From: Citricoccus sp. K5
Lineage (GTDB): Bacteria > Actinomycetota > Actinomycetes > Actinomycetales > Micrococcaceae
DNA: 64,000 nucleotides
Direction of reading: 5' to 3'
Assembly (NCBI RefSeq): GCF_902506195.1
Contig: NZ_LR732817.1
Coordinates: forward strand, 2,240,245-2,304,244
Each line of letters opens with the position of its first letter. The first letter of the stretch is position 1. Of the stretch, positions 8,454-16,879 are shown piece after piece. Under the pieces are notes generated by a model, which saw only the letters and a program-made list of their open reading frames with translations, was not told the origin of the DNA and did no database searches. A program made the position numbers and the translations under genes.

Positions 8454-9575
8454 TTGAGCAAATCAGTGGCCATCATCGGGACCCGGGGATACCCCAGCTA
8501 CTACGGCGGTTTCGAAACTGCCGTCCGGAAGCTGGCTCCTTACCTTGCCGAGAATGGCTGGGACGTCACCGTCTACAGTCGTCCTGACGGCGTGAAGCAC
8601 GACGACCCACAGGTGGACTCGCGAGTGAAGTCTGTCCTAACAAGAGGCATCGAGACCAAACAGTTGAGCACACTTAGCTACGGGCTCACATCAACCTTCC
8701 ATGCAGCTCTTAAGAAGCCTGATGTTGCACTCATCATGAATGTAGCGAACGGCTATTTTCTTCCACTACTCAAAGCCCGCGGCGTGCCCACGATTCTGAA
8801 TGTTGATGGCATCGAGTGGGAGAGAGCCAAATGGGGCGAAACCGCCCGCAAATTGTTCCGACAGGGAGCGCGCGCTTCGGCGATCACCGCCAACTACCTC
8901 ATTGCGGACTCCAAGGAAATCAAAAGGCGCTGGGAGAACAAGACCCATCGAAAGCTGGAGTTCATTCCCTACGGAGGCGATGAGCCGGGAGACCTCCCTA
9001 TTCCCGCTGAAGGCCAGCCAGGGAAATACGCTCTCCTTGTTGCACGGTTCGTTCCGGAGAACACCATAGGTCCATTCCTCGACGCCGCACGGGCTATTGC
9101 CAAAACTCACGATGTGATCCTCGTGGGGTCGGCTGGTTACAGCGACCCAATTGAGGACAAAATTCGACAGCTGGTGGACGATTCACCGCGGGTGACTTGG
9201 CTAGGTCACATCAGCAATGATGAACACCTGCACGGGTTGTGGCAGAACGCCGGCGTGTATTTCCACGGTCACAGCGTCGGAGGTACCAATCCCGCCCTGG
9301 TCCAAGCAATGGCTTGCTCCACGCCCACGGTTGCTCGCGACACGGTCTACAACCGAGAAGTGTTGAAAGATGCCGCGTTATTCGTATGGCCCAAAGGAAG
9401 CGACATCGCCGAGGCCTGTCTCAGAGTGCTCAACGATCCGGAGCTCCGCGAGAAGTTAGGAGCTAAGGCATTCGCCCGGTCCCGGTCTCATTACAGCTGG
9501 GAGCAGGTGTGCGCAGACTACGAGGCTCTGCTAGAACATGCCATTGAGTCAGGAAGTAGACACATTACCTTCTAA
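8454..9575 (+). CDS. DUF1972-type glycosyltransferase (WbnK/rhamnosyltransferase-like)
   Basis: Predicted GT4-superfamily transferase of 373 aa beginning with the DUF1972 hallmark VAIIGTRGYPSYYGGFET near residues 5-22. The donor-binding half shows LLVARFVPENTI, GHSVGGTNPALVQAMA and a conserved glycine-rich loop. Family members transfer hexoses or rhamnose to O-antigen or exopolysaccharide intermediates. The start is an unusual TTG at 8454 with AAAGGATC five bases upstream. Composition is intermediate, poorer in G+C than the downstream genes. It is divergent from glmS and probably belongs functionally with the glycosyltransferase/flippase set to the left. Confidence 0.85.
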   Translation: MSKSVAIIGTRGYPSYYGGFETAVRKLAPYLAENGWDVTVYSRPDGVKHDDPQVDSRVKSVLTRGIETKQLSTLSYGLTSTFHAALKKPDVALIMNVANGYFLPLLKARGVPTILNVDGIEWERAKWGETARKLFRQGARASAITANYLIADSKEIKRRWENKTHRKLEFIPYGGDEPGDLPIPAEGQPGKYALLVARFVPENTIGPFLDAARAIAKTHDVILVGSAGYSDPIEDKIRQLVDDSPRVTWLGHISNDEHLHGLWQNAGVYFHGHSVGGTNPALVQAMACSTPTVARDTVYNREVLKDAALFVWPKGSDIAEACLRVLNDPELREKLGAKAFARSRSHYSWEQVCADYEALLEHAIESGSRHITF

Positions 9576-9659
9576 CTCTCGCGAGCTAAACCGGTATTTT
9601 CGTCAGTTCGCCGTTCGTCACCGGCCGCCCCTTCACATGCCCCTTGCCTGGCCCATAGC

Positions 9660-10934
9660 GTGACGACCATGAAGGCACTCACTTGGCAAGGCAAGCGCAA
9701 CGTCAGCATCGAAAACGTCCCGGACCCAGTGATCCAGGCGCCCACGGACGCGATCATCCGCATCACGTCCTCGGCCATCTGCGGCTCCGACCTGCACCTC
9801 TACGAGGTCCTCGGCCCGTTCATGGACAAGAACGACGTCCTCGGCCACGAGCCCATGGGCATCGTCGAGGAGGTCGGCTCGGGGGTGACCAACCTCTCCC
9901 CCGGAGACCGCGTGGTCATCCCCTTCAACATCTCCTGCGGGCACTGCTGGATGTGCCAGCGCGGACTGCAGTCCCAGTGCGAGACCAACCAGGTCCGCGA
10001 GCAGGACTCGGGCACCACACTCTTCGGTTTCTCGCGACTCTACGGCTCCATCCCCGGTGGCCAGGCCGAGTACCTGCGGGTCCCCAACGCGGACTACGGG
10101 CCCATCAAGGTTCCCCACACCGGCCAGGACGAGCAGTGGCTCTACCTCTCCGACATCCTGCCTACCGCCTGGCAGGGCGTGCAGTACGCACAGGTTCCCG
10201 AGGGCGGCTCCCTCGCCGTCCTGGGGCTGGGCCCGGTCGGCCAGTTCGCGGCCCGAATCGGCAAGCACCTGGGCTACCGGGTGATCGGCGTGGACCCAGT
10301 GGCCGAGCGCCGGGGCATGGCCGAACGTCATGGCATCGAGACCGCGGACCAGGACGAGCACCTGGTCGAGCGCCTGCGCCTGGCCACGGACGGGCGCGGC
10401 CCGGACGCGGTGCTGGACGCCGTGGGGATGGAAGCGCACGGATCGCCGATCGCGGGAGTGGCCCATGCCGCCGTCGGGCTTCTACCGGACGCCATCGGCC
10501 GGCTGGCCATGAAGACCGCCGGGGCGGACCGGCTCAACGCCCTGCAGACCGCCATCGAGGCCGTACGGCGCGGCGGGACCATCTCCCTGTCCGGCGTCTA
10601 CGGCGGCATGGCGGACCCGATGCCGATGCTCACGCTCTTCGACAAGCAGATCGCCCTGCACATGGGCCAGTGCAACGTGAAGCACTGGATCGACGACCTC
10701 ATGCCCCTGGTGGACGACCCCTCCGACCCGCTCGGCACCCTCGACCTGGCCACCCATCAGGTGCCACTGGACCGCGCCCCGGAGATGTACGAGACGTTCC
10801 AGAAGAAGGAGGACGGCTGCATCAAGGTGGTCCTCAAGCCCGAGCTCAGCACCAACGCAACAGGTGGCACGGAGGGAACGACCACTAGGTTCCCGGCGGA
10901 CGCCGGATCCCATGAAGTGGACGGTGAGCGCTGA
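9660..10934 (+). CDS. Zinc-dependent alcohol dehydrogenase (MDR family, formaldehyde-dehydrogenase-like)
   Basis: Medium-chain dehydrogenase of 424 aa. Catalytic zinc ligands are seen in AICGSDLH and in GHEPMG. A structural zinc lobe is formed by the cysteines in CGHCWMCQRGLQSQC. The NAD-binding fold carries VLGLGPVGQFAAR. It resembles the glutathione-independent formaldehyde dehydrogenase-like class widespread in actinobacteria; the real substrate is unknown. The GTG at 9660 and an in-frame ATG at 9669 are both possible, and no strong ribosome site decides between them. Its TGA overlaps the next gene's ATG (TGATG), so the two are translationally coupled. Confidence 0.85.
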   Translation: MTTMKALTWQGKRNVSIENVPDPVIQAPTDAIIRITSSAICGSDLHLYEVLGPFMDKNDVLGHEPMGIVEEVGSGVTNLSPGDRVVIPFNISCGHCWMCQRGLQSQCETNQVREQDSGTTLFGFSRLYGSIPGGQAEYLRVPNADYGPIKVPHTGQDEQWLYLSDILPTAWQGVQYAQVPEGGSLAVLGLGPVGQFAARIGKHLGYRVIGVDPVAERRGMAERHGIETADQDEHLVERLRLATDGRGPDAVLDAVGMEAHGSPIAGVAHAAVGLLPDAIGRLAMKTAGADRLNALQTAIEAVRRGGTISLSGVYGGMADPMPMLTLFDKQIALHMGQCNVKHWIDDLMPLVDDPSDPLGTLDLATHQVPLDRAPEMYETFQKKEDGCIKVVLKPELSTNATGGTEGTTTRFPADAGSHEVDGER

Positions 10935-11986
10935 TGCGCGTCGTGGTCCTCGGCGCCACCGGCAACGTGGGCACCGCCCTGCTGCACCGACTCCAGGCCG
11001 CGAAGGCTGCCGGTGAGGTGGACTCCATCGTCGGCGTCTCCCGGCGCGGCCCGGACCGTGCCGGCCCACCCTTCGAGGGCGTGGAGTGGCTGAAGATCGA
11101 CGTCACGGATCCCGACGCCGGCCCGAGGCTGGAGACGGCCATGCGCGGCGCAGACGCGGTGGTCGACCTGGTGTGGGTCATTCGCCCCAACCGGGACCGG
11201 AACTTCCTGCGGGCGGTCAATGTGGAGGGCAATCGGACGGTGTTCCAGGCGGTGGCTCATGCCGGCGTGCCGCACCTGGTCTACGCCTCCTCGATCGGCG
11301 CCTACGGTAGGGGCTCCAAGACCGTTCCCGTAGACGAGTCCCATCCCACCACCGGCACTCCGACGTCCCACTACGGCGCTCAGAAGGCCGAGGTGGAGTC
11401 CCTGCTCGACGTGTTTGAGGCGGAGAACCCTGGCGTGCTGGTCACTCGGCTGCGGCCGGGGCTGATCTTCGGGGCGGTGCCGGCACCGGAGATCAAGGAC
11501 TACTTCATCGGGGATCTGGTCCCGGCGCGGCTCCTGACGTGGCTGCTGGCTGTGGGTCGGTTGCCGGTGCTGCCGTTCCCGGCTGGCATCCGGTTCCAGG
11601 CCGTCGCGGCGGCGGACATGGCGGAGGCCTACTGGCAGGTGGTCCGGCAACGGGCCGGCGGCGCCTTCAACGTGGCCGCCGAGCCCGTGCTGGATGCCCA
11701 GACCATGGGCCAGTTGCTCGGCTCACGCCGGTACCTGGAGTTGCCGGTGGGCGTGTTCAAGGCCTTGGCCGCTCTGACGTACGCGGCGCGGCTACAGCCA
11801 ACGGACCCGGGCTGGGTGGACATGGCCGAGACCGTGCCGATCATGGACACCACCAAACTGCGCGAGGCTACCGGCTGGCGAGAGACGATCAGCTCTCAGC
11901 AAGCCCTCCGAGCGCTGCTGGACGGCTTCGACGGTGCCGAGGGTCTCGGCAACGCGGGGCACCGCTCCCACTCGCCGCTGGAGTAA
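10934..11986 (+). CDS. NAD-dependent epimerase/dehydratase (extended SDR)
   Basis: Extended short-chain dehydrogenase-like protein of 350 aa. It starts with the dinucleotide-binding motif VVLGATGNVGTALL and has an active-site region YASSIGAYGRG followed by HYGAQKAEVE, where the Tyr and Lys fit the YxxxK pattern. The remaining C-terminal part is substrate-binding and not diagnostic. The gene is coupled to the upstream alcohol dehydrogenase by a 1-base overlap, suggesting a two-gene operon acting on related carbonyl or alcohol substrates. A role in sugar-nucleotide metabolism is possible given the neighbours but not shown. Confidence 0.8.
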   Translation: MRVVVLGATGNVGTALLHRLQAAKAAGEVDSIVGVSRRGPDRAGPPFEGVEWLKIDVTDPDAGPRLETAMRGADAVVDLVWVIRPNRDRNFLRAVNVEGNRTVFQAVAHAGVPHLVYASSIGAYGRGSKTVPVDESHPTTGTPTSHYGAQKAEVESLLDVFEAENPGVLVTRLRPGLIFGAVPAPEIKDYFIGDLVPARLLTWLLAVGRLPVLPFPAGIRFQAVAAADMAEAYWQVVRQRAGGAFNVAAEPVLDAQTMGQLLGSRRYLELPVGVFKALAALTYAARLQPTDPGWVDMAETVPIMDTTKLREATGWRETISSQQALRALLDGFDGAEGLGNAGHRSHSPLE

Positions 11987-12006
11987 GCCGTCCCGAACAC
12001 AACGGT

Positions 12007-13257
12007 TTAGAGCTTGATGCCCTCGCTCTTGCCACGGGTGTCGAAAAAGACCTTGGCGCGGGAATGGATACCCTGGAGATCGTAGGACCGATGAGCTTGG
12101 AGCAACACGACCACGTCGGCTTCGTCAAGCGCTACACCTAGATCCGGAACGACAGTGAGGTCCTGGTTCTCCAGCCGCCACGTCGTCACGTGCGGGTCAT
12201 GGAAACTGACTCGGGCGCCGCGGCCCAATAGGAGTTCCGCCACCGGCACCGCCGGAGATTCGCGCTGGTCGGCAATGTCCGGCTTGTACGTGACGCCGAG
12301 CAACAGGATCTTGGATCCCTTGACCGAGCGCTCTTGATCGTTCAGCAAGCGAGCCACGCGATCGACGACGTATTCGGGCATGGAGTTGTTGATTTCCTGC
12401 GCGAGTTCGACGAATCGGAATGGGTACCCAAGTTCGCTCTTGACTTGGTACGCCAGGTAGTTCGGATCGATCGGGATGCAGTGTCCGCCCACGCCCGGGC
12501 CCGGGGTAAACGGCATGAATCCGAAGGGCTTCGTGCCCGCACCTCGGATAACCTCCCAGATATCAATCCCCATCTCGTGGCAGAACTTCGCCATCTCATT
12601 GACGAGAGCAATGTTCACATGCCGGAAAGTGTTCTCGAGGAGCTTGGCCGTCTCAGCTTCCTTGGGTCCAGAAAGCGGCACCACTTCGTCGACGAAGCTG
12701 GAGTAGAAACGGACGGCCGACTGGGTGCAGTGATCGGTGAGACCACCGACCAGTTTGGGCGTGTTCTTGATCCCATAATTCTGGTCGCCTGGGTTGATCC
12801 GTTCCGGAGAGAAGGCCATGGCGAAGTCGCTGCCGGCTTTAAGGTCATTCTGAGACTCGACCAATGGGACGACGACGTCTTCAGTGGTTCCCGGATAGGT
12901 GGTCGACTCCAGGATGACAGTGGACCCACTCTTCAGGTTCGCGCTGATCGTGGATGATGCCTGTCGTACGGCCGTGAGGTCGGGCCCACCGCTCTCGGCC
13001 AGCGGCGTCGGCACGCAGACAACCACGACGTCAGACTCGCTGATGGCTGCCGGATCCGTGGTTGCGCGGTAGCCCTTGTCCAGCATCGAGCGGATATCTT
13101 CATCGGAGAGATCATCGACATGCGACGTCCCTGAATTCAGAGCGTCGACCAGCGTCTGAGTCACGTCCAGTCCGTAGACCTGCCACCCGGCGTGTACAGC
13201 AGCCTGCGCGAGGGGCAGTCCGACATACCCTTGACCAATAATCGTGACAGTTGACAT
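12007..13257 (-). CDS. UDP-sugar (UDP-Glc/UDP-ManNAc-type) 6-dehydrogenase
   Basis: Nucleotide-sugar dehydrogenase of 416 aa oxidising C6 of a UDP-hexose to a uronic acid. The Rossmann motif GQGYVG is at residues 8-13. The catalytic cysteine is in GPGVGGHCIPIDPNY near residue 260. The C-terminal NAD(P)/substrate domain carries LLGVTYKPDIADQRESP. The sequence is closer to the WecC/WbpA (HexNAc) type than to UDP-glucose dehydrogenase, but this cannot be settled by eye. The product would be an acidic sugar precursor for the polysaccharide genes at 2.7-9.6 kb. It is convergent with the epimerase, leaving only 20 bp between stops. Confidence 0.9.
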   Translation of the reverse strand: MSTVTIIGQGYVGLPLAQAAVHAGWQVYGLDVTQTLVDALNSGTSHVDDLSDEDIRSMLDKGYRATTDPAAISESDVVVVCVPTPLAESGGPDLTAVRQASSTISANLKSGSTVILESTTYPGTTEDVVVPLVESQNDLKAGSDFAMAFSPERINPGDQNYGIKNTPKLVGGLTDHCTQSAVRFYSSFVDEVVPLSGPKEAETAKLLENTFRHVNIALVNEMAKFCHEMGIDIWEVIRGAGTKPFGFMPFTPGPGVGGHCIPIDPNYLAYQVKSELGYPFRFVELAQEINNSMPEYVVDRVARLLNDQERSVKGSKILLLGVTYKPDIADQRESPAVPVAELLLGRGARVSFHDPHVTTWRLENQDLTVVPDLGVALDEADVVVLLQAHRSYDLQGIHSRAKVFFDTRGKSEGIKL

Positions 13258-13389
13258 TGTCTATCCGTTTCTACGTCGCGCGGCACTATGAGACCGACCC
13301 ACTTGCTCCGCAAACATTACCCGCATTGACCAACTGCAAATTAACCCATTCCCTACGTTTCGCCGGGATGGCGGGATGGGTGGGGCCAT

Positions 13390-13830
13390 TCAACTGACGA
13401 GAATCTGCGTCGAGTTCTCCTTGATGGCCGCGTTGGCCCACTTCATTTGCCGCAGCGTGTCTGGGTGGCAGCGTTGAACCACGGCCAACAGGTCCAGGTG
13501 CTGGATGCCCTGGGCCGCATGCGCCAGCATCTCCCAGTCAGCGGAGACGCCGCAGGCCTTGGTGTAGATCTCCCGCAGGTCGTGTAGCAGTGCTAGTTCC
13601 GGGAAGCCCTTGCGGCCCAGTAGTTCGCTGCCACGCTCCCGCAGGCGCCGGGCAGTCGCCAGCTCGGACTTCGGCTCAGGGTCCAGCTTCTCGCCATAGT
13701 CGCAGGCGATCTCGACGATCTTCCGGACGTGCTGCCGGGACGATTCGGCCAGGTTCTGGACCAGGTGGTAGATCGAGTGGTCGGCGAGGGCGGTGTGGTC
13801 CTCCGCCGTGCGGAAGCCGACGTCGCCCAC
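13390..13830 (-). CDS. Hypothetical protein, possibly 5'-truncated or frameshifted
   Basis: 146-aa soluble protein I do not recognise. It is mostly helical by eye, with a charged stretch (about residues 55-70) and cysteines at scattered positions; no catalytic motif is visible. The start is a GTG at 13828-13830 without a clear ribosome site. Upstream, another frame (about 14006 to 13880) has protein-like composition and high G/C at third positions and could be the real N-terminus joined by a frameshift. Alternatively the upstream DNA is regulatory, since an exact dyad lies at 13872-13892. Convergent and divergent neighbours give no functional hint. Confidence 0.55.
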   Translation of the reverse strand: MGDVGFRTAEDHTALADHSIYHLVQNLAESSRQHVRKIVEIACDYGEKLDPEPKSELATARRLRERGSELLGRKGFPELALLHDLREIYTKACGVSADWEMLAHAAQGIQHLDLLAVVQRCHPDTLRQMKWANAAIKENSTQILVS

Positions 13831-13871
13831 CGGGGCGGAGGCCGTCGTCGTGGGTGCGAGCGCCGGGCCGT

Positions 13872-13892
13872 GGTGACCTCGGTGAGGTCACC
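13872..13892. promoter_or_regulatory. Perfect 8-bp inverted repeat upstream of hypothetical gene
   Basis: GGTGACCT (13872-13879) and AGGTCACC (13885-13892) are exact complements separated by five bases. The dyad lies between the divergent genes at 13390-13830 and 14030-14323, 42 bp before the GTG of the former, where a repressor operator could sit. Confidence 0.4.
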
Positions 13893-14029
13893 CTCGCCGT
13901 TCCCCCACGCGGCGTCCCGCGCGCAGAGTTCCACCCAGGCTTCCGGGGCTGCCCGCTGCGGAGTCATTGCCTGCACCTGGTGCCGGGCGTACGGTTCTGC
14001 CACCACGTCAGAACCCCACGGGGAGAGCC

Positions 14030-14323
14030 ATGAGCCAGAATCCCACCGAGACCGACGGTGACCTCTACGCCATCATCTTCGAGAACGAGAGAGTGCGGGT
14101 TCTCGAGTACCGAGACACCCCGGGAACTCGGACCCACGAACACCACCACGGGGACAGCCTGATGGTCACGCTGAGCGACTTCCGGCGGGAGATCACCGTG
14201 GCCGGAACCATTCGTCCCGTGGAGCTCGCGGCGCACCAGTTGCAGTGGCTGCCGGCCCAGAACCACGTGGGCCACAATGTGGGGACCACGGACACGCACG
14301 TGCTCTTCGTCGAGCTGAAGTAG
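14030..14323 (+). CDS. Small cupin-like protein
   Basis: 97-aa protein with the pattern of a minimal single-domain cupin. A His-rich stretch (THEHHHGDSLMVTL, about residues 34-47) fits the first metal-binding motif, and LPAQNHVGHNVGTTDTHVLFVELK fits the second. Such proteins bind metal or small ligands; no specific reaction can be assigned. The ATG at 14030 is chosen over an upstream start because GGGAGAG at 14021-14027 precedes it. It stands alone, divergent from the hypothetical gene on its left and convergent with the LysR gene on its right. Confidence 0.7.
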   Translation: MSQNPTETDGDLYAIIFENERVRVLEYRDTPGTRTHEHHHGDSLMVTLSDFRREITVAGTIRPVELAAHQLQWLPAQNHVGHNVGTTDTHVLFVELK

Positions 14324-14383
14324 CCGCTCCCCGCGCGGTACCTGGCGTCACGCACCAGGGCCGATGCCGCCGTCGTGCACTAG

Positions 14384-15319
14384 TCACTCCACCCACTCCA
14401 CACCCTGCGGCAGAGGCAGGTCGCCGGAGGGCGCCTCATCGAGCATGGCCCGGAAGGCCCGCAGCGCGGACGAGACCGGCCGCTCGCGGTGCGCCAGGAT
14501 GCCGAGGGTCCGCTTGACCGCCGGGGAGGTCACCGCCACGTCCACGATCCCTGCGAAGCCCACCAGCGGGACCACCAGGGACGGCACCACGCTGATGCCC
14601 AGGCCGGCGGCGATCATGCCGCCCACGGCCGCCACGTTCCGGGCGTCCACCACCACGTGGGGCACCTCGCCGAAGGCCGCGTCCAGGTGGGCGCGGATGC
14701 TGCTGGACGTGTCGAACCGGATGAACGGCTCCTCCCTCAGCTCCTCCCACTCCAGTGACTCCCGGTCCGCGAACGGATGCCCGGGCGGGCACAGGCACCG
14801 GAAGGCGTCCCGGACCAACGGCGTGAAGGTCAGCGGATGGCATGCCTCGCGTTCCGTGCCCTCCGGCCCGGCGGCCGTGAGTCCCAGGTCCACCTCCCCC
14901 TTCAGGACCATCTCCTCCACCTGGGCATGCAGACCGTCGTGCACGGTCACCTCGCAGTCCGGATGGGCCTGCCGGAAGGCGGCGACCACCGGCGGCAGCA
15001 GGGTGGCGGCGGCTGTGGGCAGGGCGCCGATCCGGACGGTTCCCCGGCTGCCGCTCTGGTACCCCTCGATGTGGCGCATGCCGGTCTCGTAGGCCTCCAC
15101 CAGGGACTCCGCGATCCGCACGACCTCCGTACCCAACGGGGTGAGGGCCACGTGGCGAGTGCTGCGGTCGAACAGCTGTCCGCGGACGCGCGCCTCCACC
15201 TCCGCCACGGTGCGGCTGAGGGCGGATTGGGACAGGTGCAGCACCCGGCCGGCCTGGGAGAAGGACCGCTCCCGGGCCACCACGACCACGGCGCGCAATT
15301 GCTGGACGGTGAGGTTCAC
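14384..15319 (-). CDS. LysR-family transcriptional regulator
   Basis: 311-aa LysR-type regulator. The winged helix-turn-helix covers about residues 1-60 (LRAVVVVARERSFSQAGRVLHLSQSALSRTVAEVE region) and is followed by a two-lobed ligand-binding domain. The start is taken as the GTG at 15317-15319, just before NLTVQQLRAVV, matching the usual LysR N-terminus; the frame is open further upstream but adds untypical residues. It is divergent from the CitMHS transporter gene with a 118-bp shared promoter region, so it most likely controls that cluster in response to the transported acid. Confidence 0.88.
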   Translation of the reverse strand: MNLTVQQLRAVVVVARERSFSQAGRVLHLSQSALSRTVAEVEARVRGQLFDRSTRHVALTPLGTEVVRIAESLVEAYETGMRHIEGYQSGSRGTVRIGALPTAAATLLPPVVAAFRQAHPDCEVTVHDGLHAQVEEMVLKGEVDLGLTAAGPEGTEREACHPLTFTPLVRDAFRCLCPPGHPFADRESLEWEELREEPFIRFDTSSSIRAHLDAAFGEVPHVVVDARNVAAVGGMIAAGLGISVVPSLVVPLVGFAGIVDVAVTSPAVKRTLGILAHRERPVSSALRAFRAMLDEAPSGDLPLPQGVEWVE

Positions 15320-15437
15320 GCCTTCACTCTCCCCGCGTGCAGTGATGAGCGCAACGCATGAGTTGATGCTCTTTTGATGTTTGTGCTGCACATGTGTGCG
15401 GCATCACACTCGAAGGCATGACCTCAAGGAGATCCCC
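15320..15437. promoter_or_regulatory. Divergent promoter region of LysR and CitMHS genes
   Basis: The 118-bp intergenic DNA holds dyads expected of LysR targets: GCAT-N6-ATGC near 15357-15370 and an exact CACATGTG palindrome within GCACATGTGTGC near 15390. A good Shine-Dalgarno sequence (AAGGAG, 15426-15431) precedes the transporter ATG at 15438. Which dyad is the regulator site is not determined. Confidence 0.4.
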
Positions 15438-16820
15438 ATGCTGACGATTCTGGGCTTCGCCACCATCGTGGTGTTCCTCGTGCTGACCATGACCAACCGC
15501 GTCTCGGTCCTCATCGGGCTGATCGCCGTGCCCGTGGTGGCGGCCCTGATCGGCGGCTTCGGCCCCCAGCTCGGGGAACTCTCCACCGAAGGCATCCTCC
15601 AGGTGACCCCCGTGGCGGTCATGATCACCTTCGCCATCCTGTACTTCAGCCTGATGATGGACGAGGGGCTCTTCGACCCGGCCATCCGCAGGATCCTGCG
15701 CTGGGTGAAGGGCGACCCGGCCCGCATCACCGTCGGCACCGCCGTCCTCACCATGCTGGTGGCCCTCGACGGCGACGGCGCCACCACCTTCCTCATCACC
15801 GTCTCCGCCATGCTGCCGCTCTACCAGCGCCTCGGCATGCGGCCACTGGTACTGGCCGGGGTGGTGGGCCTGTCCGCCGGCGTCATGAACATCCTGCCGT
15901 GGGGCGGCCCCACCGCCCGCGCCATGGCCGTGCTCGACGTCGGCATCGACGAGATCTTCATCCCGGTGATCCCCTCCCTGATCGCCGGCATCATCTGGAT
16001 CCTCGCCGTGGCCTGGTACCTGGGCCTGCGCGAGCGCCGCCGCATCGGGGTGGCCAGCCTGAGCGCCGAGGAGCTGGAGCTCGTGGTCGCCGGGGTGCGC
16101 GGCACCGGCGGAGGAGGTGCCGGGACCGGTTCCGGCGGCGGCTCGGCTGCCGCTGCTGATCTGGGGCACGACGGCGGCCCGGCCACCCGCCGCGCGACGC
16201 CCCGCTGGCGGATGGTCGCCAACCTCGTCCTGACCGTCGCCCTGCTCGCCGCACTGGTGGCCCACGTCCTGCCCCTGCACGTGCTGTTCATCCTCGGATT
16301 CGTCATCGCGCTGACCTACAACCGGCCGCGGTGGGCGGACCAGCAGCGTCTGCTGGAGGACCACGGCAAGGCCGTGCTGCTGGTGATCTCCATGATCTTC
16401 GCCGCGGGCATCTTCACCGGCGTGCTGGGCGGGACCGGGATGATCACGGCCATGGCCGACTCGCTGGTGGGCGTAATCCCCACCGGACTGGCCAACCTGC
16501 TGCCGTTGCTGACCGCGCTGACCAGCATGCCGATGTCCCTGATGTTCACCCCGGATGCCTACTACTTCGGCGTCCTGCCGGTGCTGGCTGAGACCTACGC
16601 GGCTTCCGGCGGGGATCCGTCCGCGATCGGCCGCGCCGCCATCATGGGGCAGATGACCACCGGCTTCCCGCTGAGCCCGCTGACCGCGGCCACCTTCATC
16701 CTGATCGGCCTGACCTCGGTCCAATTGGGTGAGCACCAGAAGTTCCTGTTCGGCTGGGCCTTCGGCACCACCCTCGTCATGACGGCCGTGGCGATCCTGA
16801 CGGGGGCGATCCCGCTGTGA
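15438..16820 (+). CDS. CitMHS-family metal-citrate/dicarboxylate:H+ symporter
   Basis: 460-aa polytopic membrane transporter of the CitMHS family, which imports citrate (or a similar carboxylate) complexed with Mg2+ or Ca2+. Conserved stretches include MISFAILYF-like VMITFAILYFSLMMDEGLFDP region, DGDGATTFLITVSAMLPLY and NILPWGGPTARA. A long cytoplasmic loop between the halves (about residues 210-255) carries an unusual Gly/Ala-rich low-complexity insert. The ATG at 15438 has AAGGAG seven bases upstream. It is divergent from a LysR regulator and followed by two AtuA-type genes, so the three probably form one operon. Confidence 0.88.
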   Translation: MLTILGFATIVVFLVLTMTNRVSVLIGLIAVPVVAALIGGFGPQLGELSTEGILQVTPVAVMITFAILYFSLMMDEGLFDPAIRRILRWVKGDPARITVGTAVLTMLVALDGDGATTFLITVSAMLPLYQRLGMRPLVLAGVVGLSAGVMNILPWGGPTARAMAVLDVGIDEIFIPVIPSLIAGIIWILAVAWYLGLRERRRIGVASLSAEELELVVAGVRGTGGGGAGTGSGGGSAAAADLGHDGGPATRRATPRWRMVANLVLTVALLAALVAHVLPLHVLFILGFVIALTYNRPRWADQQRLLEDHGKAVLLVISMIFAAGIFTGVLGGTGMITAMADSLVGVIPTGLANLLPLLTALTSMPMSLMFTPDAYYFGVLPVLAETYAASGGDPSAIGRAAIMGQMTTGFPLSPLTAATFILIGLTSVQLGEHQKFLFGWAFGTTLVMTAVAILTGAIPL

Positions 16821-16879
16821 ACAGCCCAGAATCCCCGAACCCCCCGAACGCCAAAGCATCGCTCGAGAAGGACCCCACC

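Noticed and set aside
15324-16859. 511-codon open frame antisense to the CitMHS gene
   Set aside because: Extremely His/Gly/Gln/Asp-rich shadow; the plus strand is a clear membrane transporter.
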